Source: Tanytarsus gracilentus
Taxonomy: Eukaryota; Arthropoda; Insecta; Diptera; Chironomidae
Reading direction: 5' to 3'
Assembly: GCA_038502055.1 (NCBI GenBank)
Contig: JAXRKN010000030.1
Location: 62,001-126,000 of the forward strand
DNA length: 64,000 nt
In this document: positions 46,316 to 58,924 of the stretch, one piece after another
How the letters are laid out: every line of letters begins with the position of its first letter
Position numbering within the stretch: position 1 is the stretch's first letter
Translations under genes and position numbers: made by a program
The notes under the pieces: generated by a model
Told to the model about the DNA's origin: nothing
What the model saw: the letters and a program-made list of their open reading frames with translations, nothing else
Databases searched by the model: none

Positions 46316-46846
46316 TTGGTATGGTAATTTTAAACTAGTAAAAAAAATTTAATTTCAGAATAATTGATGAAATTTAAATTTTTCAATTTTTTATTTTTGG
46401 TCCTCTTCGCAATTTAATATTTTTTGTTTTTTCTAGATTGTTTCACTTTCAATTGTTGAATGATAAAAAATTGAATAAATTCAAACTTTAAATAACAATT
46501 TTTACATTTTAATGTTTTTTTAGGTAGACAAAAAACTTAAAAAAAAATTTTACAAGAAGATTTTTCATAAGCAAAAGTAAACAAAATGATCATGAGCAAG
46601 ATCATGTTTGAATAAAAAAAATACGTTATGAAAATTTTTATTATTTTTGATTAATTATAGTTATATTTTTAATTCAAATTTAATTCAAAATATTCACAAA
46701 AATAATGAGCAAAAAAACATTTAATTCCAATTTCTCAGAAGTTCACAAATAAAACATCTCAAATTTCTGTTCTGGCATTTTCCACTTAACTTGTGATTTG
46801 TGAAAAAAAAAGTAAGAACCTTTCTCTCAGTTCTCATACATTAATC
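46316..46846. other. Upstream region of the Windei-like gene
   Basis: Very A/T-rich; probably 5' UTR/intron and promoter of the Windei-like gene on the minus strand. No strong core promoter element was identified for it. Confidence 0.4.
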
Positions 46847-47147
46847 ATGTCCAAAAACAATGTAAATTTTTCACGACATTTTTCTCATGGTCATTACGAG
46901 AGGAAATTTTTCACCTCAAAATATCTGATCCATCCCGAAGATAATAAAAGCATGTCACGGTTTCATGATGAGCATTGTGATTTTTTTCGACTTTGTACGT
47001 GAGTAAATGAATATTTTTTGATAAAAATTTATTAATAAAGAAATTTTGATTTAAATTTATGAAGTCTAAAATTTCAGTTGCTTGAAAATTTTCAGACGTT
47101 TTTTTACACAAAAGACGAAAATATCATTAAAGTTCGTATTCGTCTAA
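46847..47147 (+). CDS. Possible small two-exon gene, unknown (73 aa)
   Basis: ATG at 46847 opens a 152-base exon ending at a good donor (GTGAGTAAAT). An acceptor (AAATTTCAG) at 47077 continues the frame to a stop at 47147. A TCAGTT initiator-like site lies about 20 bases before the ATG. The peptide starts MSKNNVNFSRHFSHGHYERK and has many His, Phe and basic residues, with no signal peptide or domain. I do not recognise it. Chance is a real possibility in DNA of this kind. Confidence 0.25.
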
Positions 47148-48389
47148 AAAATTAATCTCAATCTTAATTACTTTTCTTCTATTTCACATCTCAATTTAAT
47201 TAATAGCTTGTTCAATTAAAAGCGTCTCATTGAGAAAAAGGAGAACTTTTTTAACTTCATTCAATAAAATTTACCTGTTGATGTTCAACATTCAGCATCA
47301 ATAAAACATTCACGAACATAATTCGGCGTGAGTTTGCGCAGTTAATGAACTTGACATTGAAAGATGTTCTTATCATCTCTGCCACTCGTCTCGTGGACTT
47401 TAAATGGATTGGATCGTTTGTGAGTTTTTACCCGCGGTTGTTTGGTTTATAAAGTTGAAAAAGTGGTGATGAATAATTTGACTTTGAACGTGAATGTATC
47501 AAAAAAATAAAAAAGTTTGAAATTTTTTAAAGGTGAACTTACAAAAACGAGCAAAATTAAAAAAAAATTTATTTACCTAATATGCTCAATCATCTTACAA
47601 ACCTTTAAATCACCCTACCTTCATCTCGCTTTGGTAACACCATGCTACATTGGCGATGACTTGATCCTTCTCAAAGTTAATTTACTTGAATATATTACAC
47701 AAAAATGACAAATCCAGTAATTTTTCAGAGCTCAACAAAACTTTTCTCATTTGTCGACAGGCATTGAAGAAAAGTTGGCAAGGCAAGAGGGAAATAGATA
47801 AATGTTTTGTAATATCAAAAAGTATAAAGTGGTTTTTCACTAAAGTAAAAAAAGTTTTTATTTCAATTGAGATGAAATGTTTTTTTGTGGTGCTTAAGAA
47901 AATTTTAAGGGAATTGGAATAAAAACTGCTGAGTTTTCAAAACCAAAAAAGTTCTTCTCAAAAATTTATTTGAACACGTAAAAGAATTTTCCACTTAACC
48001 CTTAGTGCCATTATTCACACTTAAACTGCAAATATTCAAAGCATTAGTCGACATCAGCAAAATTTATCAAATCTTCTTCCAATTTTCGGAATTCGTGTCT
48101 GGAAATTTGATTTGCTTTTAAAGACATTTAATGCAAATATACTGTGAATTTTTGATGGAAGAAATTTTGAATGATAGCAAACAATAAAATTTATTTTTCT
48201 AACCCCAAATTTTTAAATTTTTACAAAATCACCTTTAAAAAATGTCAAAATTATTTAAGTGTAAATAAAATTCAACAAGAACTTTTTGAAATATGAAACA
48301 AAAAACTTTTGTGTTAAAAAACTTTTGTAAATTCTCAGTTGTGCACACAGAAAAACTCGTTTAAAAATTCCCGAGGGATAAAATATATA
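47148..48389. other. Spacer upstream of the GPCR
   Basis: No supportable gene. A less A/T-rich patch at 47290-47450 includes a short ATG-to-donor frame that I rejected as an alternative GPCR exon. The GPCR promoter should lie near the right end of this stretch. Confidence 0.4.
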
Positions 48390-51300
48390 ATGGAAGATAA
48401 AAAAATGTCCAATATTACAAAAACAGCGCGAGAGGATGAGCAAATTAATCTGTTTTACTTTTATGAGGTGAGTTTAAAAATTTAATTTCTTAATTTGTGA
48501 AAACAAATTCTTTAATTTACTGCAAAATAATGAAAAAATTGAATTCAGCCAAAGTTTCAAAAATATTTTCAAACAATTCAAAAATATTTCAAATTTTGTT
48601 GCAAAAAATATTCTAGAAGTTATCTACGATGCTTTCGCTCAAGGCTTCTCTATTGGTTTTGAAAAATTCAAGATAAATCAACATTAAATGATGTCAGCAT
48701 GTGCACGATGTGTCTGATGGGAATTCTGTATTACATTCCATGACTTTACTTACAGAAAAGAGTGGAAATGTGAGAGATAGAAAGACACTTTCGTTTTAAC
48801 TTTTCCGTTTTCGACAACATTAGAGCGTGATAAGAATGAGAGCCATTGGGAGTGAATTTTGGAATGAAAAATTATCACTGAATTCGTAAAATGTTTCAAA
48901 ATATTTTAACAAATTTTTCCAACATAATTTTTAAGACTTTTGATCAAGCTTTTCATTTTCTCTTTACAATTCACATGTTGCCTAAATATAGAATGAATTG
49001 CTGTCATGAAGGGAAAACATTCAAAAATGCCAATGATGTAAAATAATATAATTAGGATTTTTTCTGTGATTGTCGTTCTTGAAATGCTTCTACAAAATTT
49101 TCGTTTAAATACGTAAGAAAAATAAAAATAACTTTTTTGAATTTTAAATATTTTTATTGTAATTTAAGAACAACTTGTTATTTGAAAAAGTTAAAGAAAT
49201 TGCCATCATTCAATTCCTCCTAAAATAAAAACTTTTTTATGATATTAAATTTTGAAATATGACCGACCAAAAGCAATTAAATGTCAAAATTATCTGTCAT
49301 TTTTACATTCAAAAATTTTCAATATATTCACTGTAAATATAAATATGTTAGAAAAAATGATTTCAAATGAAAAAAATCATTTAAAAAATAAAAACCAATT
49401 CTTAAAAAACTAATAAAAAATCTCTGTCTTTAATGTAATTTTCCATCTCTGAAAACAACTTGAGAAAACTCAAATTTTCATTAGGATTACATCTGATTCA
49501 TTTCACATCACGCGTGCTTCCTCAAATTGTATGCTAATTATGCTGAAATTTTGTATAGTAGAAAATTTTCAATTCAATGCTGAGTTTTCTTTTGTTACAA
49601 TTCCCAAGTTGAAAATGCGAGAAGATTTATTAAAATTTATTCAAAGAACATGAGGAATTATGTAAATAAAAATCTCAAACCTGTTGACATTTTTTGCAAT
49701 TGATCTTTTAAAATTGATTTGATTAATTTTAAAAATTTTGCGTTTGAGAATTTTTTCTCGATGGAACTTGATTTTTTTCAGAAAATTCATGAAACATTAC
49801 TACAAGGCAAGACGATTTTGTATTCTCTTAAAATATTTTTAATAAACATTTTTTGAATTCATTTTGCCGAATGAAAAACAATTTGAATCTGCTTCTTTTG
49901 ACGAGTGTCAACAAACTAATTTTGTCATTGTCGAGTTTGACTTATATTTTTTAAATTTCATTTAAACATCACACAATCTAAAATTAATCCTGCAGCCAAA
50001 TATTATATTTACTTGATTTTGATTTGAAAAGCACCAGAAAGAATATTTAATAAATTTCTTTGCTACACTTTTTCATCAACAGCAGCTGAACATTTATAAA
50101 ACTTTTGCCATCTGCTATTGTCATAGTAATGAAATCGAACCTGCAGATAAATGACTCGCTTGCAAATAGGCTTAGAAAAATTTCTCAAAGATTGTCTGAA
50201 AAGAAGAAAATTTCGATTAGGATGGTTGCTCATTATTTCTGAGTAAATCGCAAAAACTGATCTTTGAAGTGTAAATTTGCCTTGAAGGCACTGATGAAAT
50301 CCAAAAAAAAAATATCTTACATGAAGCTTAATTGTTTTTCTTTAATTTAAGACCTTTACTAGAATTTTACGTCGCCTCCTTCATCCTTAAAAATTGTGTT
50401 TTTTCTTGCTTCTAATTTCTGAGTTGATGCTCATAATTTCTGAGTAAATTTGCTCATAACTTCTGAGTAAAATATTAAATCGAATTATGAGTAGGAACCA
50501 ATTGCCAAAAAGGCATGTTGTATATATTTTATTTGTTGGAAAACACATCAAGATTTGAAGAAAAAATATTTCGGAGATGCCAAAGTAGCATGCAGCATGA
50601 TATATGCTGAAACTTGAAAAAATATCACTATTTTTTGTGTTAATTGAAGCAAAAGTCTTTTGAAACGTCAAAATCATACATACATTTAAATGACTATTTG
50701 GAAACTTTTTATTACTATCATCAAATGACACTTGCAGGAATTGAAATTAAGTCCAGCAAGCATACCTAGGTCTTAAAAGATATAAATTATTTTATTTTCA
50801 AAAAAAAATAAGGAGTGTTTATTTAAGTCTTAAAAGTTTTTATATGATTTTTATATGACGAGCTGCCTTGTGACTTATTTTGAAGACACTGTGATGACAT
50901 ATCTTGATTTGTGAGGCAACCCTTAAGAACGGAATTTATTTTGTTGTATCATACAAATTGTATGTGACTATTTTTGGACATTATAATGTCAGTTTTAAGG
51001 AATGAAAATTCTCAATAGGAAGTTGGAAGTGCTTGTGTCCAATGTCGGAAGTGACTATTTCCAAAGTTGGAAATGATTATTTTGCACTCAAAATTTATTT
51101 ACAGACACAACTTTTTTAACTGATACCCAATTCCAACACTGGATCTCAGTTCCGCTGGATCTCAGTTCCACTGGATCTTGCTTCCAGTAAAGATTTTTGT
51201 TTGAGTCTCTTAATATTTTAATCAAACTTGTCAATATGTACTTTCTTTGAACCAAAGTGTCATATCCACTTCCGAGGAAGTGCTTGTTATGGCCTTTTTT

Positions 51301-53493
51301 ATATAAAGCAACTTGTTCAAGATTTTTTTCGACCTCCTGCATTAATATTCTAGTATTTTTAAACCCCAATATGTATTTTTAATTTCCAAGTGAAGTAAAA
51401 ATTTTATTAATTTCCAAAGATTGCTTTTTTGAAATTTACTCAGAAATTATGAGCAAGTCGACTCAGAAATTATAAGCATGTAAAAAATGTCAATTTTAAG
51501 CGGACTGGTACAGTTTCTGATTTATATCGAAATGAAAAATTTAATCATTGATATTTGAGCGACGCAATAAAATTTTTTGCCGGATAAAAAAAGGTAATAT
51601 TCATAGAGAAAATCAATGAAATATGTAAAGGTTATCGATGTATGGGAAAATTTTATTTGAGCTTTTAAGGCATTTCCTATCCTTAAAATCCTGTTAAACC
51701 TTTACAAAAATTATGGAGAATGACAAAACACATACGTTTAATATATGAAGTTGTACAATTAGAGATGAAGGAGCAAACTTATCGAAGTTTTTAGTTTTAC
51801 TCAGAAATCATAAGCACTCAGAAATAATGAGCAACCATCCTAACTTTTTTAGATTGGTTGGATCATTGTTGGAAATTGTTGATGTTGCTATGAATTTAAG
51901 GAAGGATTTTGAAAGTTAAATTAACCAGAATGTGTTGAATGATTTGTAAAAAAATAAATTTGATTTTTTTCAGTCTAAAAATTTTTTGATTTGAATCAAA
52001 TTTTCATTTAATTTCAATTTCACACTTTTGTCATCACATCAAGCGTTAAATTTATTTTTCTCTCTTTGTTTTTAACAGAAGGAGCAATTTCTTGTGCTCT
52101 GGGTGCTCTTCGCTACGATCGTCATCGGCAACCTTGCTGTTTTTATCATTCTGTATAAAAATAAAAAGCGGAGGTCGAGAGTCAACTTATTCATACAACA
52201 TTTAGCGATAGCAGGTGATTTTAAAAAATGTATTTTAATTTAAGTAAATAATTTTAATTAAACTTTTCTCTCTATTTCTATGTTTCAGACATCAGCATCG
52301 GAATTGTGAACGTTCTTGTTGACATCATATGGAGAATCACCGTCAGTTGGCTTGCGGGTGACTTTGCATGCAAATTCATCAAATTCCTGCAATGTCTGGT
52401 CATCTATGCATCCAATTACATTTTAGTTGCTCTCAGCATTGATCGCTTTGGTGCTGTGGTTAAACCGATGAGTTTCACAAACGCTCGACAGAGAGTCCGA
52501 TGGCTTTTATTTGGTGCCTGGGCAATCAGTGCCCTCTTTTCACTTCCTCAATTTTATCTCTACGAAGTGACAGAAATTCAAGGTCGAACTCAATGTTGGC
52601 TTGAGTTTGATGAGCAATGGCATTGGCAAATTTACATGACAATCGTGTCGATTTTGTTATTCTTCATTCCAGTCACAATTATTTCAATTTGCTATGGGTC
52701 GATAATTAAGAAACTTTGGATGCGGGGAATGCGAAAAAGAAACAACTCAAATAGTGATGTTTTCAATTCGTTTAACAGAGAGAGCTCACAAGGGATTATC
52801 CCACGTGCGAAAGTGAAAATTTTGAAGATGACATTCCTCATTGTTGTCGGTGAGTTTTTAATGAGAAACGGAAGGTTGGCAAAACGTGCCAAAGAATTTT
52901 GTCGCGGGCGTTAAATCCTAAACTTAAAAATAACATGAACTTAATTTGGTTAGTGAAATTCGTTTAGAGAGATTTGAAGTGATTCTCTTTTGTAAGCTCA
53001 ATAATCTGGATTTAGACATTAAGTCTTTAAAATGCACAGACTTAAAATTGGGATATCAGCAACAAATTAATGCATTTTTTTTTGTTATTTTTATCTAAAG
53101 TTTTTGTAGCCTGTTGGTCGCCTTACGTAATATTTGATCTATTGCAAGTCTACGATCAAATTCCAAGGACACAAACAAATATCGCAATTGCCACATTTGT
53201 ACAAAGTTTAGCGGCCTTGAACTCGGCCACAAATCCTCTCATCTACTGCTTCTTCTCATTAGACATGCCAAAAGTTTTCGAGTGAGTACGTAGCTCGGTA
53301 GTTGAAGTGTTTTACAGCTTTTAACTATAAAATTCGAAATAATCAACAATTTTTTTCTCCGTAATTTAGATTCATCGTCACGCTCTTTTGTTCGCCGAGG
53401 AAATTATTCGGTCGAAGTTGCTGTGGAAACTCAATTGAGACGCCCGACTTCAAGCTCATCATTGTCTATCATCCAACTGTTGATCCGCCCTAG
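48390..53493 (+). CDS. CCAP-receptor-like neuropeptide GPCR (359 aa, 5 exons)
   Basis: Exons 48390-48467, 52079-52214, 52289-52849, 53101-53281 and 53370-53493. All joins are in frame. The short extracellular N-terminus has an N-glycosylation site (NIT) and ends FYFYE|KEQFLVLW, a junction typical of crustacean cardioactive peptide receptors. TM1 has IGNLAVF; TM2 HLAIADISIGIVNVL; a long matching stretch follows, DIIWRITVSWLAGDFACKFI. TM3 ends LSIDRFGAVVKPM, in place of the usual DRYDAITHPM. ECL2 has QCWLEF with the conserved Cys; TM6 VACWSPYVIFDL; TM7 SATNPLIYCFF (NPxxY). The C-terminal tail is short with palmitoylation-type cysteines (SCCG). The class is rhodopsin-like, Gq/Gs-coupled in relatives. 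It may be the CCAP receptor or a diverged paralogue; the altered DRY region favours a paralogue. AATAAA is at 53629-53634. Confidence 0.85.
50217..51843. mobile_element. 1.6-kb DNA transposon remnant with perfect 28-bp inverted ends
   Basis: The left end 50217-50244 begins TTAGGATGGTTGCTCATTAT and is repeated exactly, inverted, at 51843-51816. A TA lies at the same place on each side (50218-50219 and 51841-51842), so a Tc1/mariner-type TA target duplication bounded by GGATGG termini fits. Inside, the motif CTCATAATTTCTGAGT recurs near both ends (50413-50471 and, inverted, 51436-51480 and 51797-51813), as subterminal transposase-binding repeats often do. No transposase is recognisable; the two minus-strand frames (50387-50731, 51088-51369) show no catalytic triad. 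It is therefore non-autonomous or decayed. Confidence 0.82.
51133..51186. repeat. Three short tandem units of about 18 bp
   Basis: CTGGATCTCAGTTCC occurs twice in direct succession and a third time in altered form (CTGGATCTTGCTTCC), within the DNA transposon remnant. A small local slippage product. Confidence 0.6.
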
Positions 53494-56400
53494 GGACGAT
53501 GGATAATCAATGTCTATTTATAAATGCTTGTGATTTTAGGTAGAATAAAAATTTTGATAATTTTCAGCAGATAATTTTTAGTTGTAAAAAGTGCCTTGTA
53601 ATGTAATCAATGTTAGCTTAGTTGTGTAATAAATCAGAACTAAATTTTAAGATTTAAAAAAATTATTGAGGTCAACTAAACAATGTTGGTGAGTTTGAGG
53701 ATTTAAAGAATTTTATAGATAAATTTCTATGAAAGTTGAGAGAAAAATTTAAAATTTCAAACCCCAAAAATTCAAGTTGTTCTTTAACTCATCAACTTAA
53801 TTCACTTTTCATCGTTGTGCTTTAAAACTTGAGGGGCATCAAATTGCACCACGGTGTAAAAAGTTGAATTTTTTTATGACTTCATATTTTTATAATTTTA
53901 AAAATTTGTACAAACAGTTTTTTAAGAAAATTTTGAAATTCCCAAAAAAACTGAAATCAAAATGAAACTTTTAGCCAAAAAATCGAAACAAAAGCTCAAA
54001 AATAAATGTTAGTGTTGTAAAATTTACAGCCAAATTTGAGATAAACCTTGAAAAGAATTTTCTTGAAAAACTCGTGGGCGAGGAAAAAATTTCTTTGCCG
54101 GGTTTTAAAAGTGAGAGATTTTCTCACAATTCTATAAAATTTCAAATCCAAACTTGAGTGATGAAAAATAATTTTAATTTCTATAAGAAATTTTTTATCT
54201 CTTGGTTATTTTTGTTAAAGTTATAAATAAAAATGTGAGTTAAAATATTTTTTTTAAAGCAATGAATAAAATTCTTTAAAAAATTAATGTAATAATGTTT
54301 CAATTTTTTAAAAAATCAGAGGTAAAAATATACATATCCAACGGTTAAGTATTTAGATTTGAGAAATTTTGAAAAATTATTTCTAATTGCCAAAAATTAT
54401 TTTTTCCACCAACTCGCTCGATGTTTTATTAAAAACATTTGCTTGATATTTCACAAAAATACTAAAAATTTTCATTTGTAAAAGTTTTAAAATATATATG
54501 AGTCATAAATTATGACATGAATTGAAAAATTGTTTTCTTACGAATTCATCGAAAAAAAATTATTAAACTATAATAATTCTAAATTTCAATTGAATCTTCT
54601 TGGAAGATCATTTAAACAGAATCATAAAATATTATTTCAGCAAATTAAGTTTTCAAATTTTGCGTAAATTTCTTCACTCTAGTAGTTTCCGGTTTGATTT
54701 TGTAAACTTTTAACTTTGAGCAGAAATAAACACGTGCGTAAATTTTTGTATTTATGTGTGACGTTTGTGAGTTTAGGTTGAAAAGAAAAAAAATCAAATA
54801 TTTGAAATTATTTTATTTCATTTACTAATTTAAGATGTTGATTCTTAACTTTTCTTCGAGCATTTTGAATAAATTATGAAAGCATATCAAAACATTTTCA
54901 ATATGCTAATTTATCAAATTTAGTTTTTTAATACTAAGAAGAAGAGTTAAAAGATTTTCCACGTTTCATATTTGAGAATAAACTCGTTTCAAATTTTTTT
55001 TTCATTTCTCTTTCACATCCTTGATAAATCATAGCAGATGCGACCTTTTTATTTATGGCCACCCTTATCTGTTTCAATAAAAAATTGTCAAACAGAAGAC
55101 AGAAGAATTTTTTTTAAAAATGTAAGTTGAAAAAAATCAAGTAATCGAGTTCGTAAACTTTAACACCACTTCCTTTATTTCTTTCGGAGAATTTAAAGCG
55201 TTAACAATTTTCAACCAGATGTTATATCCATAAAATTTTTGCCGTTGCCACAAATTTGTTTCACGTGTTTCTTGGTGTTTTGCTTCTTTGATAACTCAAT
55301 GGTGAAATTCTTCTTTCCACATTTTAATTGATGCAGATAAAATTCTCTGTAAGTGAAAGCACGTTAAATTAGAATTTTTTTAAATTTATATTTAATAAAA
55401 TCAAATTTTTATTGATCCACAGAAAAAGTTAAAGTTCAACTTCAAATTACTTTAATGAAACCCGTTCACTTTAAATGGTCATTAATAAAAGTGCTCACAA
55501 AACTTTTTCTCTAATGAAAATACAAAGCTTTGTAAAGCACGCATTCACTTTTATAATTGACTTGAAAAGCAAAAATCCTCGAGAGAGAAAATCTTCATTA
55601 TTTTTCTTTTTTTTCCCCCGAGTGCTTGTATAGCTTCTTCCTTTTGTTATTTATTGGTTTGATGATCAACAGATGAGATAATATTTAAGAATTCATCTCT
55701 AGAGATTGAAATTGAAAACTCTAGATAATTAAATTTTAAAATTAAATAAGAACACTTGCAAAAATTTTAGATTCAGTCATGTCAACCTAAAATTTTGTTT
55801 TCCTTCTTGATCAAAAATTTAAATTTTTCTTGGAAATATTAATTGTTGTTTTCAGTCACTTTTTTATTTTTTTTTTCGGTGGAAACACTTAACAAAATGA
55901 TTTTCAGATTTTTTTTTCAAGTTTCGTTACAATGTGGGCCGAAAATCCTAAAAAAAATAATTTCAACATTTGAAAAAATTTTGTTGAATCTTGATTGTTT
56001 GTATTTACGTTTTTTAAAAAATATCCACAAGCTAATTTTTGACCGTTTTTCTTCTTCAGCTTGTTTTGATGTTGAAATATTTTTAGATTTTACAACAGAT
56101 GACACAAATAAACTGAAAAAAAACGATTGCAAATAAAACAAAATTATTTAAGCACTCGAGGAAATATTTTGATGAGGATAAAAAAAACGTTCAACTTAAA
56201 TTTATATCTTTAAATTAATCGAATATTCATACAAGAAGAATTTAAATTAGCTTTCAACAAGTTTTTATTGTTTATTGTTTAAGGTTAATAAATATTAAAA
56301 TGATGTTGATAATGTTTTAAAACTCCTTCGAGATATTCTTTCATAAAATTTTTTTCCGAAAAAAAATCACTTATTAAAACCTTTTTTTTGCAAAACATCT

Positions 56401-58194
56401 AAAATTTGTTTGCCAGTCAATAAAAAGTTGATTCAAGAATATAAGAAGAAAAAAATTTGAGCAATAAGTTTTTTCCTTGGTTTTTTCCCTTCCATTTTAA
56501 AAACAAAGATTAATTTTTTTATCATCCAACTTTTGTTTTTGTTTGATACAAATTTTTTTTAATAAATTTTTTTCAAGATGAAAATGATAAAAACTTTTTG
56601 GAGCGTTTTCTTAGGCCTTAAAAATTTACTTGAGGGACTGAAAGAATTCATACTTTTAAAAAATTTAAATTGAGATCTTTGCAAGCTCTAATGGGTTTTA
56701 TAAATATTTTTTTTCTTTAGCTTCCTCATTCCTTTATTTTTTATATTTTAAATGATATTTAAAAAATTTACTTGTTAAAAATTAAATTAATTAAACCCAG
56801 CAAAGAAAAAAATAGAATAATTTTTAAGACTTTTTGTTCCTTTAAAATTTTTAATTTAAGCCATCGCATTTCACATTCCTCATCATACACACACGCAACA
56901 TGCACAAGACAATGCAAATTAACTTTTTCAACTCAAACATGAATAAAAAATATATTCCGCATAATTTTTGGAGATCTTAGCATGTACAAAACATGTAAAA
57001 ACATATTCCGCACGTATGTGACATTCCAATTTTAACTCAAAAGAATGAAAATTAAATGTCGTTTTTGATATAGAACTCGTGATAAAAATAACGCTTGAGA
57101 TTTTTTTATCAAATTATTTTGACCTCTTACTCTTCAAAAATGAAAAAAATCTTTTATCATCAAAAAGGTTACAATAAAAGAAGAAAAACATATTTCGACC
57201 AAAAACGACCTTAATTTAAGAGCATTCAGATGATATGCAACTTAAAGGATAATTTATGATTTAAAAGGATCGGAAAAAATGTTAAACAAATTTTTATGGT
57301 GCTCTAAAAATCGATTTTTACGCTCGCTGGTTTTTATGCGAGTTTTTTTGCTTCTTATTGCTTAATTGGATTTCATTCTCGCGTAAATTTTGATATTTAC
57401 GAGTGAAAGAGTCAAAACTTGAACATCTTTAGAAATTTCTAAAAAATAATTTGAAGAAAATTTATCGTAATTTTCCGCAAGATTGAATAAGAATATTTGC
57501 CATCATGAGCAGCATGACTTATAAATTTGTGATTTTGTCTTGTAACGTTGTCAAGGATTATAAACAGTTTATTTTAAAAATAAATTCAGAAATGAAAAAA
57601 TTGAAAAGCAATTTTTCCCTTTTCAACGTTTTAATTAAATTTTCTTTGATTTGCCTTCAAAACCTATGCGGTAGCTTTGAGTATAAAAATTTCTCCCTCA
57701 ATTAGCGTTTTTACGCTGTTGGAGTCCAGAATATTTTTTTATTTGAAATTAAACAAATTGAAAAAATTTTGCTAGTATAAAATTTTTTAACGACTTTAAT
57801 TGCTTAATTTATTTGAATGCCATATAATTGCAAAACAATCTAAAAAAAACTCGCTTTAGGCGTTTTTAATTTAAATTAAATCAAAATTCATTTGATGACT
57901 TTATAAGTGTGTAATAATTTTATTCAAATTATAATTTAAAAACTTACCAAAAATGAAAATTATTTGGTGCTTATTGTAAATTCAAATTAAAAATAATAAT
58001 AACGTAAATAAAAATCGATTATTATAATTTATATATTTTTTTAAATTTTTTAATCTTCAACTCTCTCAGAAAAAAACATCAACCACATGTTGATTGAAAT
58101 TATATGAACCTAATTTCAAAACAGAGAATGTTTTTTACTTTCACGAGAAAGTCGTGGTGAAAAGAGCGTAACGCCTCCTCTCTCATTTTCTTTT
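53494..58194. other. Long A/T-rich spacer between the GPCR and quiver
   Basis: Apart from the GPCR poly(A) signal (53629-53634) I see no gene, RNA or repeat that can be supported. The open frames in this stretch are low-complexity Phe/Lys/Asn translations of A/T-rich DNA. Confidence 0.45.
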
Positions 58195-58780
58195 CAGTCT
58201 GCAATCAGAAGTGAATCAAGTCAGAACCTAAAAAATTCCATATCGCGTTGAAAAATTTAAATTAACTCTTTAAAGTTGCAAAGTTTTCAAAATTGCACGT
58301 TAATAATGAAATTTAAAAGATGAAATAGTGAAATAAAACCAGCCGAGTGCTCAATTTCACTGGAAAGTCGGAAAATACTGAAAAATGTATTTCACTCTTT
58401 GCCAAAAATCAATGTCGCAATGCAGATGAAAATTTTTAGTTGCCAATCGATTCTAAAATTTTAAAACACGCTAAATTCAGTTAAAAAATTGAGAAATTTA
58501 AAGTTGTAAAACCTTTTTTGATCTCAAAAGTTACGCTTAAAATTATAAAACATATTTAAATTTTTTTTATGGGTCACGCAAAAGTGAAAGAGAAAATTTT
58601 TCTCGCAATCGATTTTCTCTTTCTGAAATATTCGTGAGAGAGAAAATTTTCCCGCGCAAGAAGAAAATTTTTCTCTCTCTTTTTCTCGCTTCACGCTTCA
58701 CTTGCAAATTTTCTTTCACTGAACCTTTGCGAAATTTTCTCTTTCTCTCATTATTTTTAGATCTAGTGTAAACATTTTTG
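58195..58780 (+). promoter_or_regulatory. Putative promoter and GA/CT-rich 5' region of quiver
   Basis: A TCAGTC initiator-like site is at about 58195. Between 58580 and 58740 there are repeated GAGAAAATTTTTCTC palindromes and runs of CTCTCT/GAGAGA, about 200-350 bases before the quiver ATG. GA-rich promoter-proximal DNA is typical of GAGA-factor-bound insect promoters. The assignment is by pattern and position only. Confidence 0.35.
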
Positions 58781-58924
58781 AGTCAACCGCGACATCGACG
58801 AGACGATTTTTTCTATTATTTAAATTGAGTGAAAAGCGAATTTAAAAATGTGACAATTGAAAGTGATTAAAAAAGAAAAGGAATTTTTTTAAGGATTTTA
58901 AGACAAACAATATTAAAACCAATC

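Larger units (their letters stand above)
48468..52078. other. First intron of the GPCR (3.6 kb)
   Basis: This long intron separates the N-terminal exon from the 7TM exons. It contains the inverted-repeat element at 50217-51843 and otherwise A/T-rich DNA. No internal exon could be supported. Confidence 0.6.

Noticed and set aside
47345..47419. ATG-to-donor frame that could splice in phase 0 to the GPCR second exon
   Set aside because: The exon at 48390-48467 gives the N-terminal junction FYFYE|KEQF expected of CCAP-type receptors; the 47345 frame gives no recognisable N-terminus.
51088..51369. 93-residue frame as a transposase fragment
   Set aside because: No DDE/D motif or helix-turn-helix is visible, and the frame overlaps short tandem repeats.
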